64,000 bases of DNA from Acidobacteriota bacterium (GCA_027459505.1 DAIDIE010000031.1:1-64000), one strand, 5' to 3'. Shown: positions 16,319 through 27,650, counted from the stretch's first letter. Made by a program: numbers and translations. Notes: generated by a model not told the origin, from the letters alone.

Positions 16319-17233
16319 TCAGCCTGGCCAGTGCACCGCCTGCTCTGCTGTGGGCGCGCCAAAAATCTCCGGATGCAGAATGCGGCTCAGGATCTCGAGC
16401 CCTTCGAACAGCCGCGGTCCGGCCTGGCTGAAATATGTGGGACCATCCACGATCCAGACCTGGTCGTGACGCACGGCGCTGAGATCGTCCCAGCCGGGGT
16501 AGTCTCGCACCGCCGCCATCTCCTTATGCGCGCGCTCACGCGGGTAGCCGCAGAGCATGGCAACGATAATCTCCGGGTCAACGTCGCGCAGACGCTCCCA
16601 TTCCAGCCGGGAGGAATATTCCCCGGGCGCTCCCAGCGTGTCCTGGCCGCCCGCAAGCTCAATCATTTCGGGAACCCAGTGGCCGGCGTTGAACAGCGGC
16701 TTGGGCCACTCCAGGCAAAACACGCTGGGGCGGCGCGTGGCATCCAGGGCGCGAATTGCGACTGCGTCTCTCCGCCGGCCCAGTTCCATGGCCAACTCCT
16801 CGCCCCGCTCCTTCCGTCCCAGCGCGGCCCCGGTACGCCGTATATCCTCCAGTGCCTCCTCCAACCGGTGCGCATTGAGCGAAAGCACCTCCGGCGCCGG
16901 CTGCAGGGCCTGCAGCGCGCGCTGAAAGTCGTTGGGAGTGACCGCGCAAACGTCGCATAACTCCTGCGTGATCAGCAGATCGGGCGCCAGTTCCTGCAAC
17001 CGCGGCGCGTCTACCTTGTAAATGCTTTCGCCGCGCGCATACGTCTCCGAAACAATGCGGTCCACCTCTTCCGCCGTGAGCGCGTGCTCGTCGTAGATCA
17101 GGCTGCTCACTACCGGCCGGTCCCGCACCGCGTCGATTTGCAGGTTCTCGTGGGAGATACCAACGATATCCGCCGCCGCGCCCAGCGCCAGCAGGATTTC
17201 GGTTCCCGTGGGAAGAAAGGAAACGATTCGCAT
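16319..17233 (-). CDS. BtuF-like periplasmic-binding-fold protein
   Basis: A 304-residue protein of the helical-backbone metal receptor superfamily (vitamin B12 or Fe-siderophore binding). Typical segments: RIVSFLPTGTEILLALGAAADIV, ITQELCDVCAV, VFCLEWPKPLFNAGHWVP, GQDTLGAPGEYSSRLEWERL and DPEIIVAMLCGY. It lacks a signal peptide and starts directly at the first beta strand, as do the cytoplasmic 'cobalamin-binding' homologues. No permease or ATPase gene is adjacent, so a role in transport is not shown. ATG 17233 is chosen because the conserved RIVSFLPTGTE begins there. Confidence 0.8.
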   Translation of the reverse strand: MRIVSFLPTGTEILLALGAAADIVGISHENLQIDAVRDRPVVSSLIYDEHALTAEEVDRIVSETYARGESIYKVDAPRLQELAPDLLITQELCDVCAVTPNDFQRALQALQPAPEVLSLNAHRLEEALEDIRRTGAALGRKERGEELAMELGRRRDAVAIRALDATRRPSVFCLEWPKPLFNAGHWVPEMIELAGGQDTLGAPGEYSSRLEWERLRDVDPEIIVAMLCGYPRERAHKEMAAVRDYPGWDDLSAVRHDQVWIVDGPTYFSQAGPRLFEGLEILSRILHPEIFGAPTAEQAVHWPG

Positions 17234-17427
17234 CGCCGTTATCCTACTCGCGTTGCCGGTTTTGTGCACCCGTCCTGCGGGGCAGCCGTGGGACAGCGAC
17301 CAATCGCTTAAGAATTTGAAAGCTGCAATAAAGCACCCGCATCGGCCGTACGGGGCGTCCGCTGCCCGCTGGAAGCATTCTCCGCGCCGCCTCTAGCCCC
17401 TCTCCCGCACCCCTGTTAAACTTTTTT

Positions 17428-18921
<1,494 letters not shown>

Positions 18922-18940
18922 GCACGCAGTGCGGAACCTG

Positions 18941-19117
18941 ACGGGCCAGGGCCGCGTCGCACTGATTTCGAATTCGAAACCGCAGGCCGAAGTGACAGCC
19001 AAGGTCCGGGTTGCCGTTTAGGTCCTGCACCGCTGGCGACTGGTAAAGCCCCCCGGCCACAATCCGTGAGCTTCGGCCGCACACCGAAGCGGGTGAAATA
19101 AATGCGGCCGTGCCGCT
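18941..19117 (+). repeat. Dispersed intergenic repeat, copy 2
   Basis: About 177 bp between guaB and the cytochrome gene. It keeps GGGCCAGGGCCG, GCAGGCCGAAGT, CACCGCTGGCGACT, GAGCTTCGGCC, ACACCGAAGCGGGTGAAATA and GCGGCCGTGCCGCT. The first hairpin is degraded here (TCGCACT for TCGAACT), while the GCTTCGG/CCGAAGC stem is intact. Confidence 0.8.
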
Positions 19118-19179
19118 ACCCTTCCCGGCGCCCACCCCGCCCCCCACCCCAGGCCGCCCCGCTCCGTTACACTAAAGAG

Positions 19180-19545
19180 GTGAAGCAGCCTTTGATTCTG
19201 TTGGCGATTGCAGTACTTTGCGTCGCCGTGCTTTTCATCGCTAATCCCCACAGTCACCGCTTTTCCACCGCCGCGGCGCCGCCGCCGGCCGCGGCGGACG
19301 GATCCAATGCCGGTGCCGCGGACGCCTCCGCCCTTTCCACCAGCGACGCTCAAATGGGACAGCTGGTCCTGGCGCGGTGTGGCAGTTGTCATGGTCTGGA
19401 GCGCCTCCAGCAGCATCCCCAAGACGCGGCCGGCTGGCTCAAAACCGTTCGCCAGATGGAGCAAATGGGCGCTCAGGTGCAGCCCGATGAAGAGGCGCCC
19501 CTGGTCGACTACCTGAGCCGCCATTTCGGCCCCAAGTCCGACTAG
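19180..19545 (+). CDS. Small membrane-anchored cytochrome c
   Basis: A 121-residue protein: one N-terminal hydrophobic helix (LILLAIAVLCVAVLFIA) that is an anchor or signal, an Ala/Pro-rich spacer, then a single haem c site CGSCHGLERL near residue 67. The following AAGWLKTVRQMEQMGAQVQP, including the Met that could be the sixth haem ligand, and LVDYLSRHFG resemble the haem domains of quinohemoprotein-type cytochromes. The GTG at 19180, preceded by AAAGAG, is taken as the start because upstream codons are Pro/Arg-rich and overlap the dispersed repeat. Electron partner unknown. Confidence 0.8.
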   Translation: MKQPLILLAIAVLCVAVLFIANPHSHRFSTAAAPPPAAADGSNAGAADASALSTSDAQMGQLVLARCGSCHGLERLQQHPQDAAGWLKTVRQMEQMGAQVQPDEEAPLVDYLSRHFGPKSD

Positions 19546-19660
19546 CGCGCTGGCTTGTGACCGGAATCGCTAGGCCCCCGCAGGGGCGCTTGCTCCAATC
19601 ACCCCTGTTAACCTCTGCCGCCTTCACGCGCCCGTCTTGCCCCTGCTATCATGAGGGGGA

Positions 19661-20233
19661 ATGAAGCCTGATATTGCGCCCTCCTCTACGGTCCTTCGCG
19701 AGAAAGCGCAACTGATGTCCGGCTCGGAGATTGAGCGGACGTTGGTGCGGCTGGCCCATGAGATCGTGGAAAAGAACAACGGGGCCGAGAACCTCGCCCT
19801 GATCGGCATCAAGCGGCGCGGTATTCCCCTGGCCCAGCGCCTGAGCGCGCTGGTGTCGCGCATCGAATCCCGGCCCGTGCCCTGCGGCCATCTCGACATC
19901 ACCTTCTACCGCGACGACCTCTCGACCGTGGGCGCCAAGCCGGTGGTGGGTCCAACCCAGCTGGAATTCGAGATCAACGAAAAGAACGTCATCATCGTCG
20001 ACGACGTTCTTTATACCGGCCGCACCGTGCGCGCCGCCATGGATGCCCTGTTCGATCATGGCCGCCCCCGCAAGGTGCAGCTGGCCGTGCTGGTTGACCG
20101 CGGCCACCGCGAATTGCCGGTCGAGGCCACCTTCGTCGGCAAGTACGTTCAGACCACGGAACGTGAAATCATCGAAGTGAAACTGCAGGAAGTTGACGGC
20201 TGCGAAAAAGTCCTCCTGGTGGAACCGGCCTGA
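19661..20233 (+). CDS. pyrR: PyrR: uracil phosphoribosyltransferase / pyr regulator
   Basis: A 190-residue PyrR. The PRPP-binding loop VIIVDDVLYTGRTVRAAM lies near residue 110, and LALIGIKRRGIPLAQRL and DITFYRDDLSTVG are typical. In Gram-positive bacteria PyrR binds pyr mRNA leaders and attenuates transcription when UMP is high; it also has uracil phosphoribosyltransferase activity. I do not see a clear PyrR RNA loop before this operon. A TATCAT box at 19647-19652 lies eight bases before the ATG, leaving almost no leader for attenuation. Twenty-four bases separate it from pyrB. Confidence 0.93.
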   Translation: MKPDIAPSSTVLREKAQLMSGSEIERTLVRLAHEIVEKNNGAENLALIGIKRRGIPLAQRLSALVSRIESRPVPCGHLDITFYRDDLSTVGAKPVVGPTQLEFEINEKNVIIVDDVLYTGRTVRAAMDALFDHGRPRKVQLAVLVDRGHRELPVEATFVGKYVQTTEREIIEVKLQEVDGCEKVLLVEPA

Positions 20234-20257
20234 GTTCAGGCCATCGGCAAGTGCTGC

Positions 20258-21208
20258 ATGAGCGAATCCTCCTCCGCGGTTGCGCGCCCGCTGTTGCCCA
20301 ATCTGCTTGCAATTAATGATCTGGATTTGAAGCAGATTCAACATCTGCTCGCCCTGGCGGCCGATTTTCAACAGCAAACGCCCGCCAAAAGCCTCGTGGG
20401 CAAGCGCATCCTGCTGCTCTTCTACGAAGCATCGACCCGCACCCGCACCTCCTTTGAAGTGGCCGCCCGCCGCTTGGGCGCGGAAACCGTTTCCATCACC
20501 GCCAGCAGCACCAGCATTGAAAAGGGCGAGTCCCTGCTGGATACGGTTTACACCTTGCGCGCCATGGCCATCGACGCCATTGTCATGCGCCACTCGGTCA
20601 GCGGCAGCCCGGTACTGGTGGCCGATCATGTCGACGTTCCGGTGGTGAATGCCGGCGACGGCATGCACCAACATCCCACCCAGGCGCTGCTCGACGCTTT
20701 CACCATCATTCGCCACAAGCAGCGCATTGCGGGGCTGAAGATCGCCATTGTCGGCGACCTGCTGCACAGTCGCGTGGCGCGATCCAACATCGAACTGCTC
20801 TCGCGCCTCGGCGCCGAAGTGCGGCTCTGCGCGCCGCGCACCCTGCTGCCGCCCGCCTTTGCCAGCCTCGCTCCCGGACTCATTCTCACGCACCGCCTGG
20901 AAGAGGCGCTGGACGCCGCCGACGTGGTCATGGTGCTGCGCATTCAAATGGAGCGCATGCGCGAGTCCTTCTTCCCCAGCGAAGCGGAATACGTGCATCA
21001 CTATTCGGTCACCGCTGACCGCTTGCGCGCCGCGCGTCCCGACGCCATCATCATGCATCCCGGCCCAATGATCCGCGGCGTGGAAATCGGCGCGGATGTC
21101 GCCGACTCGCCGCAGTCGGTGATCCGCGAGCAGGTGGAAAACGGCGTCCTCATCCGCATGGCGGTGCTGCAGTCGGCGCTGTTGCCGGCGCGGTTTTCAA
21201 AAGCGTAA
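20258..21208 (+). CDS. pyrB: Aspartate carbamoyltransferase catalytic subunit
   Basis: A 316-residue enzyme joining carbamoyl phosphate and aspartate. The carbamoyl-phosphate motif STRTRTSFEVAARRLGAE is near residue 56 and HPTQALLDAFTI near 139; the region FFPSEAEYVHHYSVT and HPGPMIRGVEI near the end match the family. No pyrI regulatory gene is adjacent. It is followed by pyrC after two bases, so the two are cotranscribed and probably coupled. Confidence 0.97.
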   Translation: MSESSSAVARPLLPNLLAINDLDLKQIQHLLALAADFQQQTPAKSLVGKRILLLFYEASTRTRTSFEVAARRLGAETVSITASSTSIEKGESLLDTVYTLRAMAIDAIVMRHSVSGSPVLVADHVDVPVVNAGDGMHQHPTQALLDAFTIIRHKQRIAGLKIAIVGDLLHSRVARSNIELLSRLGAEVRLCAPRTLLPPAFASLAPGLILTHRLEEALDAADVVMVLRIQMERMRESFFPSEAEYVHHYSVTADRLRAARPDAIIMHPGPMIRGVEIGADVADSPQSVIREQVENGVLIRMAVLQSALLPARFSKA

Positions 21209-21210
21209 TC

Positions 21211-22488
21211 ATGAACCTGATCCTCAAAAACGGCCGCATCCTGGACCCCGCCTCGGGGCGCGACGAAATCGGCGACATTGTCATCCAGGAGGATCGCATC
21301 CGCGATCTCGGCCCCGGCATTGCCGCCCCCGGACCGGGCACCCTGGACTGCACCGGGATGATCGTCTGCCCCGGTTTAATCGATCTGCACGTGCACCTGC
21401 GCGAACCCGGCTTTGAATACAAAGAGACGATCGAGACGGGTACACGCGCGGCCGTGGCGGGTGGCTTCACCGCCGTTTGCGCCATGCCCAACACCAACCC
21501 GGTCAACGACAACGCCGGTACCACCGCCTACCTGCTGCAACGCGCCCGTGAATTGAGCAGCGCCCGGGTCTACGCGGTAGGCGCCATCACCGTGGGCAGC
21601 CGGGGTGAGGCCCTGGCCAGCATCGGCGATATGCATCGCGCCGGCGCGGTGGCGCTTTCCGACGACGGGCGCCCGGTGATGAACGCGCAAATCCTGCGTC
21701 GCGCCATGGAGTACGCCTCCATGTTCAACATGCCGGTCATTCAGCATTCCGAGGACCTCAACCTCTCGGCAGGAGGCGCCATGCACGAAGGCGAGGTCTC
21801 GCTGCGGCTGGGGCTGCCCGGCATCAGCGGCCAGTCGGAATCGACCATGATCGCCCGCGACGTGCTGCTCGCCGGACAGACCGGCGCGCATCTGCACGTC
21901 GCACATATTTCTTCCGGCGAGTCCATTGAGGCGGTCCGCCAGGCCAAGAAGCGCGGCATTCGCGTTACCGCCGAGGTCACCCCACACCACCTCACCCTGA
22001 TCGACGAAGACATCAAAAACTACGATGCCAATTTCAAGATGAACCCCCCGCTGCGCTCTCGCGCCGACCGCCAGATCCTTCTGGAGGCGCTCGCGGATGG
22101 CACCATCGACATCATCGCCACCGACCACGCACCGCACGCGGCCCATGAAAAGCAGCAGGAGTTCACCCGCGCGCCGATGGGCATTATTGGCCTGGAAACC
22201 GCCCTGCCGCTCACCTTGCGGCTGGTCGAACAAGGCCACATCAGCCTGATGCGAGCCATTGAGGCGCTGACCTCCAGGCCGGCCAGCATCGCCAACCTGC
22301 CGGGAGGCAAGTTGCAGGCGGGCGCGCCCGCCGATGTCACCGTCTTTGATCCCAATCTGAGCTGGACGCTGGACCCCGCCCAGGGCCGCTCCAAAAGCCG
22401 CAACACCCCCTTCGCCGGCTGGAACTTCAAAGGCCGCGCCGTTTATACCGTGGTGGGCGGCCGCCTCGTCTACCAATTGCACAACTAG
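21211..22488 (+). CDS. pyrC: Dihydroorotase
   Basis: A 425-residue class I dihydroorotase of the amidohydrolase superfamily. Metal ligands are seen in GLIDLHVHLREPGFEYKETI (HxH), in PVIQHSEDL, in HLHVAHISSGES and in IIATDHAPHAAHEK with its catalytic Asp. It also shows GFTAVCAMPNTNPVND and the C-terminal composite domain (LPGGKLQAGAPADVTVFDPN). It closes carbamoyl aspartate to dihydroorotate. The third pyr gene, followed by bioB after 38 bases. Confidence 0.96.
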   Translation: MNLILKNGRILDPASGRDEIGDIVIQEDRIRDLGPGIAAPGPGTLDCTGMIVCPGLIDLHVHLREPGFEYKETIETGTRAAVAGGFTAVCAMPNTNPVNDNAGTTAYLLQRARELSSARVYAVGAITVGSRGEALASIGDMHRAGAVALSDDGRPVMNAQILRRAMEYASMFNMPVIQHSEDLNLSAGGAMHEGEVSLRLGLPGISGQSESTMIARDVLLAGQTGAHLHVAHISSGESIEAVRQAKKRGIRVTAEVTPHHLTLIDEDIKNYDANFKMNPPLRSRADRQILLEALADGTIDIIATDHAPHAAHEKQQEFTRAPMGIIGLETALPLTLRLVEQGHISLMRAIEALTSRPASIANLPGGKLQAGAPADVTVFDPNLSWTLDPAQGRSKSRNTPFAGWNFKGRAVYTVVGGRLVYQLHN

Positions 22489-22526
22489 TGCCGCCGCCGC
22501 CCAGCGGGCGCTATCATTAGGCAGCA

Positions 22527-23504
22527 ATGTCTCAATCTAACTGGACCATCGAGCAAGTTCGCGAACTTTATCATCTGCCCCTGTTCACTCTGCTGGAGCG
22601 CGCCCATGAGGTTCACCGCCGCTTTCATCCGGAGCCCGAGGTGCAACTCTGCCGCCTGCTCTCCATCAAAACTGGCGGCTGTCCGGAGGATTGCGGCTAT
22701 TGTCCTCAAAGCGCCCACCACGAAACCGCGGTTGACGCCGGCAAGTTGATGGACAGCGAAGAAGTCATGCGGGCCGCCCGGCAGGCGCGCGCCGATGGCG
22801 CCACCCGCTTTTGCATGGGCGCCGCCTGGCGTCAGGTGCGCGACGGCGCGGAGTTCGATCGCGTGCTCGACATGGTGCGTGGCGTTTCCGGGCTGGGGCT
22901 GGAGGTCTGCTGCACCCTGGGCATGCTCACCGAATCGCAGGCCAGGCGCCTGGCCGAGGCCGGCCTGACTGCCTATAACCACAACCTCGACACCTCACCC
23001 TCTTTCTACGGCAACATCATCAGCACGCGCACCTACGACGACCGCTTGCGCACCCTGCGGCATGTCCGCGATGCCGGCATCACCGTCTGTTGCGGCGGCA
23101 TCCTCGGCATGGGCGAGAGCGAAGACGACCGTGTGGAACTCCTGCATGTGCTGGCCACCATGCCCAAGCCGCCGGAGAGTGTGCCCATTAATGCCCTGGT
23201 TGCCGTGGAAGGTACCCCGTTGGCGGGCCGCCCGCAACTGCCGGTGTTTGAGTTTGTGCGCGCCATTGCCACCGCCCGCATTCTCATGCCGGCTTCGAAG
23301 GTGCGGCTGAGCGCAGGCCGCCTCTCACTCTCCCCCGAGGCCCAGGCGCTTTGCTTTTACGCCGGCGCCAACTCGATCTTCACCGGCGAAAAGCTGCTCA
23401 CCACCTCCAACCCGGGCACGGAAGAAGACTTGGCGCTTCTGCGCATGCTCGGCTTGCGTCCCGAGGCGCCGCAAGCGGCCGTGAGCGCGGCGAGCCGTTC
23501 TTGA
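22527..23504 (+). CDS. bioB: Biotin synthase
   Basis: A 325-residue radical SAM enzyme that inserts sulfur into dethiobiotin. The 4Fe-4S motif [14 protein letters not shown] is at about residue 52. Other family segments are [51 protein letters not shown] and [20 protein letters not shown] with [21 protein letters not shown] box ends nine bases before the start codon, so bioB may have its own promoter within the pyr-bio cluster. Its stop overlaps the bioF start (TTGA). Confidence 0.97.
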   Translation: MSQSNWTIEQVRELYHLPLFTLLERAHEVHRRFHPEPEVQLCRLLSIKTGGCPEDCGYCPQSAHHETAVDAGKLMDSEEVMRAARQARADGATRFCMGAAWRQVRDGAEFDRVLDMVRGVSGLGLEVCCTLGMLTESQARRLAEAGLTAYNHNLDTSPSFYGNIISTRTYDDRLRTLRHVRDAGITVCCGGILGMGESEDDRVELLHVLATMPKPPESVPINALVAVEGTPLAGRPQLPVFEFVRAIATARILMPASKVRLSAGRLSLSPEAQALCFYAGANSIFTGEKLLTTSNPGTEEDLALLRMLGLRPEAPQAAVSAASRS

Positions 23505-24694
23505 ACCAGCCTCCGCAGGCGCTGGCCGCTTTTCTTGCGGAAGCCGGTGAGCAATTGCGGCGCCTGGAAAAAATGGGCCGCCGCCGCCGGCTCCAGTCGC
23601 CAAATGGCAGGGATTTCTGCTCCAACGACTACCTCGGCCTGGCAAACGATCCCGCTATCGCGCGCGCGCTGGAGGCCGCCTTGCGCTCCGGTTTGCCCCC
23701 CGGCGCCGCCAGCGCGCGCCTGATCCGTGGAGAGCACCCCGCCTTTGCGGAACTCGAGCAACAATTCGCCGCTTTTTGCGGCGCCGAAGCCGCACTGTTT
23801 TTTTCGTCCGGATACGCCGCCAACTGCGGCCTGCTCTCCGCCGTTGCCGGCAAAAACGACCTCTATTTCTCCGACGCCCTCAACCACGCCAGCATCATCG
23901 ACGGCATGCGCCTCTCCGGCGCCGGGCGCGTCGTTTTTCCCCACCTCGACCTCGATGCCTTGCAACAAGCTCTGCGGCGCCATCCCCGCGTTCCACACCA
24001 GAACCGCTTTGTGGTGGTCGAAAGCATTTACAGCATGGAAGGCGATCGCGCCCCTTTGCGGGAACTCGCTCGTTTGTGCGCCGCCGCCGGCGCGCTTCTC
24101 ATTGTCGATGAATCCCACGCCACCGGCATCTTCGGTCCGCGCGGCGAAGGCTGCGTGGCCGAAGACGGGGTGCGGGAGATGGTGCTCGCCTCCATGCACA
24201 CCTGCGGCAAGGCGTTTGGTGCGGCGGGAGCGCTGGTCGCCGGCTCGCGCACCCTGCGCGACCTGCTCATCAACCGCGCACGAACGTTTGTTTTCGCCAC
24301 CGCGCCACCCCCACTCTTGCCGGTGCAGATTGCCGCCGCTCTCGACCTGAGCCTCGCCGAGCCGCACCGCCGCGTTCAGGTGCGGCGGCTGGCGCGCCAG
24401 CTGCGCACCGCCGTCACCCAACTCGCAACACGTTTCCCCGGACTTGCCCCCCCTCTGGCCTGGGCGGAACCCGAGTCGCCCATTATTCCCATCGTGCTCG
24501 GGACCGAGCAGCGCGCGGTCGCGGTTGCGGAAATGCTTCGCCAGCGCGGATTCGATATCCGCGCCATCCGTCCCCCCACCGTCCCGGAGGGCGCCGCACG
24601 CCTGCGTGTAACCGTGCACGCGTCGCAAACCGCGCCCGAGGTGGATGAGTTGCTTAGTGCGCTTGAGGATATATTGACCAGGGAGCATCAGTGA
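23501..24694 (+). CDS. bioF: 8-amino-7-oxononanoate synthase
   Basis: A 397-residue PLP enzyme of the alpha-oxoamine synthase family, joining pimeloyl thioester and alanine. Key parts: [13 protein letters not shown] near the start, [74 protein letters not shown] and the PLP lysine in [13 protein letters not shown]. Start is the TTG at 23501 that overlaps the bioB stop; a longer frame upstream lies inside bioB and is not coding. It overlaps bioD by four bases at the other end. BioA, which uses its product, is not in the window. Confidence 0.93.
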   Translation: MNQPPQALAAFLAEAGEQLRRLEKMGRRRRLQSPNGRDFCSNDYLGLANDPAIARALEAALRSGLPPGAASARLIRGEHPAFAELEQQFAAFCGAEAALFFSSGYAANCGLLSAVAGKNDLYFSDALNHASIIDGMRLSGAGRVVFPHLDLDALQQALRRHPRVPHQNRFVVVESIYSMEGDRAPLRELARLCAAAGALLIVDESHATGIFGPRGEGCVAEDGVREMVLASMHTCGKAFGAAGALVAGSRTLRDLLINRARTFVFATAPPPLLPVQIAAALDLSLAEPHRRVQVRRLARQLRTAVTQLATRFPGLAPPLAWAEPESPIIPIVLGTEQRAVAVAEMLRQRGFDIRAIRPPTVPEGAARLRVTVHASQTAPEVDELLSALEDILTREHQ

Positions 24695-25326
24695 TTCAGT
24701 GGATGAGCAAAGGCTGCTTCGTTACCGGCACTGACACCGGCGTGGGCAAAACCGTGGTGAGTGCGCTGCTGACGCTGCTGCTCGACGGCCTTTATTGGAA
24801 GCCCATTCAGTCGGGAACTGAGCCCAGCACCGATCGTGCCGATGTGCTGCGTTGGACCGGACTTGGGGAAGAGCGCGCCCTGCCGGAACGTTACCGGCTG
24901 CAATTGCCGGCCTCCCCGCATTTATCCGCTGCGCGCGAGGGCCTGCGCATCGCCCTGGAAGACTTTCTTCTCCCCGCCAGGGAACGACGTCTCATCGTCG
25001 AGGGCGCGGGAGGGGTGCTGGTCCCGTTGAATGAGAGCGCCACCATGCGCGACCTGATGCTGCGTCTGGCGTTGCCGGTGGTGGTGGTCGCGCGCAGCTC
25101 GTTGGGCACTATCAATCACACCTGCTTGACGTTGGAGGCGCTGCGCAGCCGCGGGATTCAAGTGGCGGGCGTCATCGTCAACGGTCCCCGCGATCGTAAC
25201 AACGAGGATGCCATTCGCCGCTACGGGCAGGTGGATATTCTCGCGTCTGTCGAGCCCCTGCCCGAGTTGACGCCGCAGGCTCTGCGCGCGGCCGCGCACA
25301 CCCTGGGCCAAAACCGTGAACCGTGA
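24691..25326 (+). CDS. bioD: Dethiobiotin synthetase
   Basis: A 211-residue P-loop enzyme that carboxylates and closes diaminopelargonate. The P-loop is FVTGTDTGVGKTVVSALL at residue 10. YWKPIQSG, VEGAGGVLVPLNE, VVVARSSLGTINHTCLTLEA and VIVNGP follow. The start is a GTG at 24691 overlapping the bioF stop (GTGA). The protein is slightly short because the region between the P-loop and YWKP is compressed (LLLDGL). The stop codon lies inside a heptad repeat (25316-25331). It ends the pyr-bio cluster. Confidence 0.94.
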   Translation: MIQWMSKGCFVTGTDTGVGKTVVSALLTLLLDGLYWKPIQSGTEPSTDRADVLRWTGLGEERALPERYRLQLPASPHLSAAREGLRIALEDFLLPARERRLIVEGAGGVLVPLNESATMRDLMLRLALPVVVVARSSLGTINHTCLTLEALRSRGIQVAGVIVNGPRDRNNEDAIRRYGQVDILASVEPLPELTPQALRAAAHTLGQNREP

Positions 25327-25331
25327 ACTGT
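25316..25331 (+). repeat. Heptad repeat array, copy 3 (overlaps bioD stop)
   Basis: GTGAACC and GTGAACT followed by GT. The bioD stop codon TGA is part of the second heptad, so the last codons of bioD are made of repeat sequence. Confidence 0.5.
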
Positions 25332-25376
25332 CCCCGCTGACCCGAGCAACCCAGCCGCCGTCCACCTAACCCTACG

Positions 25377-25399
25377 GTGAACTGTGAACCGTTAACTGT
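25377..25399 (+). repeat. Heptad repeat array, copy 4
   Basis: GTGAACT, GTGAACC, GTTAACT, then GTT, followed by two copies of CGCCGTC (25401-25414). It lies about 95 bases before the arabinofuranosidase start. Confidence 0.6.
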
Positions 25400-25490
25400 T
25401 CGCCGTCCGCCGTCCGCCTTCCTGCAACCCTATAGCTCCCAATTGCGTAGGCGTATTGTAGCTTTGTGTCTACGGAGGCAATTGAGCTCA

Positions 25491-27650
25491 ATGAAACTAC
25501 GCTTGGCTTTCCTCTCCCTGGCGCTTGCCAGCTGCACCGTGGCCGCCCAACCCGGCGCATCGCCCGCTCCCGCCGCCCCTGCGCCCCATTCCATCGTCGC
25601 CAATATCGATGTGGCCCATGCCGCGCCTCCGGTTTCGAAATATCTCTTCGGCATGTTCATCGAACACATCGGCAAGACGATGTACGGCCCGCTCTGGGCC
25701 GAAATGCTCGATGACCGCAAATTTTATTTCCCTATCAAATCCGCCGCCGCCCAGCCGCCCACTCACCAGCGCCGCGGCTTTCCCGGCATGATGCTGCGCA
25801 AGTGGCGTCCCGTCGGGCCGGATGCGGACGTCGTCATGGATCCGGTCAGACCTTTTGTTGGCGACCACAGTCCGCGCGTGCAACTCGCCCCCGCCACCCC
25901 GCATGGCATTCGCCAATCCGGGTTGGCCTTGGTCAAGGGCAAACGCTATCTGGGCCACGTCTGGCTGCGCGGCGCCCCCGGCGCTAGCGTCAAAGTGGTC
26001 TTGATCTGGGGCGCGGATGCCCGGCAACGCAAAACAGTCGCCCTTCCCCCCCTTCGCTCCGCCTACACCAGCTACCCGCTGCGCTTCACCGCTCCCGCCA
26101 ATGCCGGCAATGCCGCCTTTGAAATTGTCGCCACCGGTCGCGGCAGCTTCCATATCGGCGCCGTCTCGCTCATGCCCGCCGATAACATCCACGGCTTCCG
26201 TCCCGACACCATCGCCCTGCTGCGCCAGATCCACTCCGGTTTCTGGAGGTTCGGCGGTAACTACACCTCCAACTATTCCTGGTATGACGCCGTCGGCAAC
26301 CGCGACCGCCGTCCCCCGGATTGGGATTACGCCTGGAACCAGATGCAGACCAACGACATCGGGCCCGATGAATTCGCGGAGTTCTGCAAGCTGATTGGTG
26401 TGCAGCCTTATATCAGCGTCAATGCCGGCCTCGGCGATGCCCACTCCGCCGCCCAGGAAGTGGAGTACATGAATGGCGCCACCACCACCCCCATGGGCGC
26501 CTGGCGCGCTAGAAACGGCCACCCCGCCCCGTATCATGTCCGCTTCTGGAACATCGGCAATGAGCCCTGGGGCGCCTGGCAGATCGGCCGCACCGATCTC
26601 AAATATTTCATGATCAAGCACAACGAATTCGCCAAAGCCATGCGCAAGGTGGATCCCTCGATCGTCCTGATCGCCTCCGGCGAAATGCTCGAAGATGGCC
26701 AGGTGCCGCCTCGTCTGCGCGCCAAGTACGTTGGCAACCTCGCCGCCGCCTATGGCAGCGATTTTGATTGGACCGGCGGATTCCTGAAACACTGCTGGGG
26801 CAACTTTGACGGCATCGCCGAACATTGGTACGCGCGCCCTGGCCAGCGCTACAACGTGGAGAAGGCCAGAAATCTCCCGCCGGACAAGCCCAATGACGAT
26901 GCCTTCGATAAAATTCACCAGACCACGCTGCAGTATGCCCGCTATCCCGCCAACATCGTCCGCTCCAAGGCGGAGGAGTGGCATGGTTACCAGCACCGTT
27001 TTCCGGCCATGCTGCAGAAAAAAACGTTTCTCTCCATTGACGAGTACGCCTATTTCGGTGGCAGCTTTGGCCGTCCCCCTGATCTCAAGCAAACCCTCGC
27101 CTACGGCATGCTCTTCAATGAAATGCTCCGCCACACCGGCTTTCTCACCATGGCGGCGCACACCATGGGCACGTCAACGCTCAGCTTCAACCGCACCGCC
27201 TCCACGCTGAACGCCTTGGGGCTGCTCTTCAAGATGTACAGCGATAACTTCCCTGGATCGATTCCCGTCGCGGTCTCGGGTAACTCGCCCCAGCCGGCGC
27301 CCAAATATCCCCCCGCCCCCGACCAGCCCAGCGTCAACTCCGGCAGTCCCACCTATCCCCTTGACCTGTTTGCCGCTTTGTCTCCGGACCGTAAGTTCCT
27401 CACCGTTTCGGTGGTGAATGCGACGGGCGTGGCGCGGCCTTTGGACCTGCGCGTGACCGGCACGCGTCTCGCCGGTCCCGCCACCCTGTTCCAGTTGACC
27501 GCCCCCAGCCTCGAAGCGGCCGACCAGGTGGGCCACCCGCCTCAGGTAAACATCAGACGCGTCTCTCTGGGCAACGCTCCGCAAGCGCTGCGGGTCGCCC
27601 CCTACAGCGTCAACATTTACCGCCTGAGCACCAGCGCGGAACCGAAATGA
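25491..27650 (+). CDS. Secreted alpha-L-arabinofuranosidase (GH51-like)
   Basis: A 719-residue secreted glycosidase. A signal peptide (LRLAFLSLALASCTVAAQ, possibly lipoprotein) is followed by SKYLFGMFIEHIGKTMYGPL, the typical opening of family 51 arabinofuranosidases, a carbohydrate-binding-like insert (residues 90-220), and the barrel with HSGFWRFGGNYTSNYSWYDA. The acid/base Glu is in WNIGNEPWGAWQIG near residue 355 and the nucleophile Glu in SIDEYAYFGG near 515. It would release arabinose from plant arabinan or arabinoxylan. ATG 25491 follows a good GGAGG site (near 25473). A long hairpin follows the gene (27674-27708), and an esterase gene lies downstream. Confidence 0.88.
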   Translation: MKLRLAFLSLALASCTVAAQPGASPAPAAPAPHSIVANIDVAHAAPPVSKYLFGMFIEHIGKTMYGPLWAEMLDDRKFYFPIKSAAAQPPTHQRRGFPGMMLRKWRPVGPDADVVMDPVRPFVGDHSPRVQLAPATPHGIRQSGLALVKGKRYLGHVWLRGAPGASVKVVLIWGADARQRKTVALPPLRSAYTSYPLRFTAPANAGNAAFEIVATGRGSFHIGAVSLMPADNIHGFRPDTIALLRQIHSGFWRFGGNYTSNYSWYDAVGNRDRRPPDWDYAWNQMQTNDIGPDEFAEFCKLIGVQPYISVNAGLGDAHSAAQEVEYMNGATTTPMGAWRARNGHPAPYHVRFWNIGNEPWGAWQIGRTDLKYFMIKHNEFAKAMRKVDPSIVLIASGEMLEDGQVPPRLRAKYVGNLAAAYGSDFDWTGGFLKHCWGNFDGIAEHWYARPGQRYNVEKARNLPPDKPNDDAFDKIHQTTLQYARYPANIVRSKAEEWHGYQHRFPAMLQKKTFLSIDEYAYFGGSFGRPPDLKQTLAYGMLFNEMLRHTGFLTMAAHTMGTSTLSFNRTASTLNALGLLFKMYSDNFPGSIPVAVSGNSPQPAPKYPPAPDQPSVNSGSPTYPLDLFAALSPDRKFLTVSVVNATGVARPLDLRVTGTRLAGPATLFQLTAPSLEAADQVGHPPQVNIRRVSLGNAPQALRVAPYSVNIYRLSTSAEPK

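Noticed and set aside
19649-21058. 469-codon open frame on the minus strand across pyrR-pyrB
   Set aside because: It is the mirror of two well-supported genes and has no homology I recognise; long antisense frames are common in GC-rich coding DNA. The same applies to antisense frames over pyrC (21376-22527), bioF (23357-24688), the arabinofuranosidase (25497-27161) and agmatine deiminase (15232-16269).
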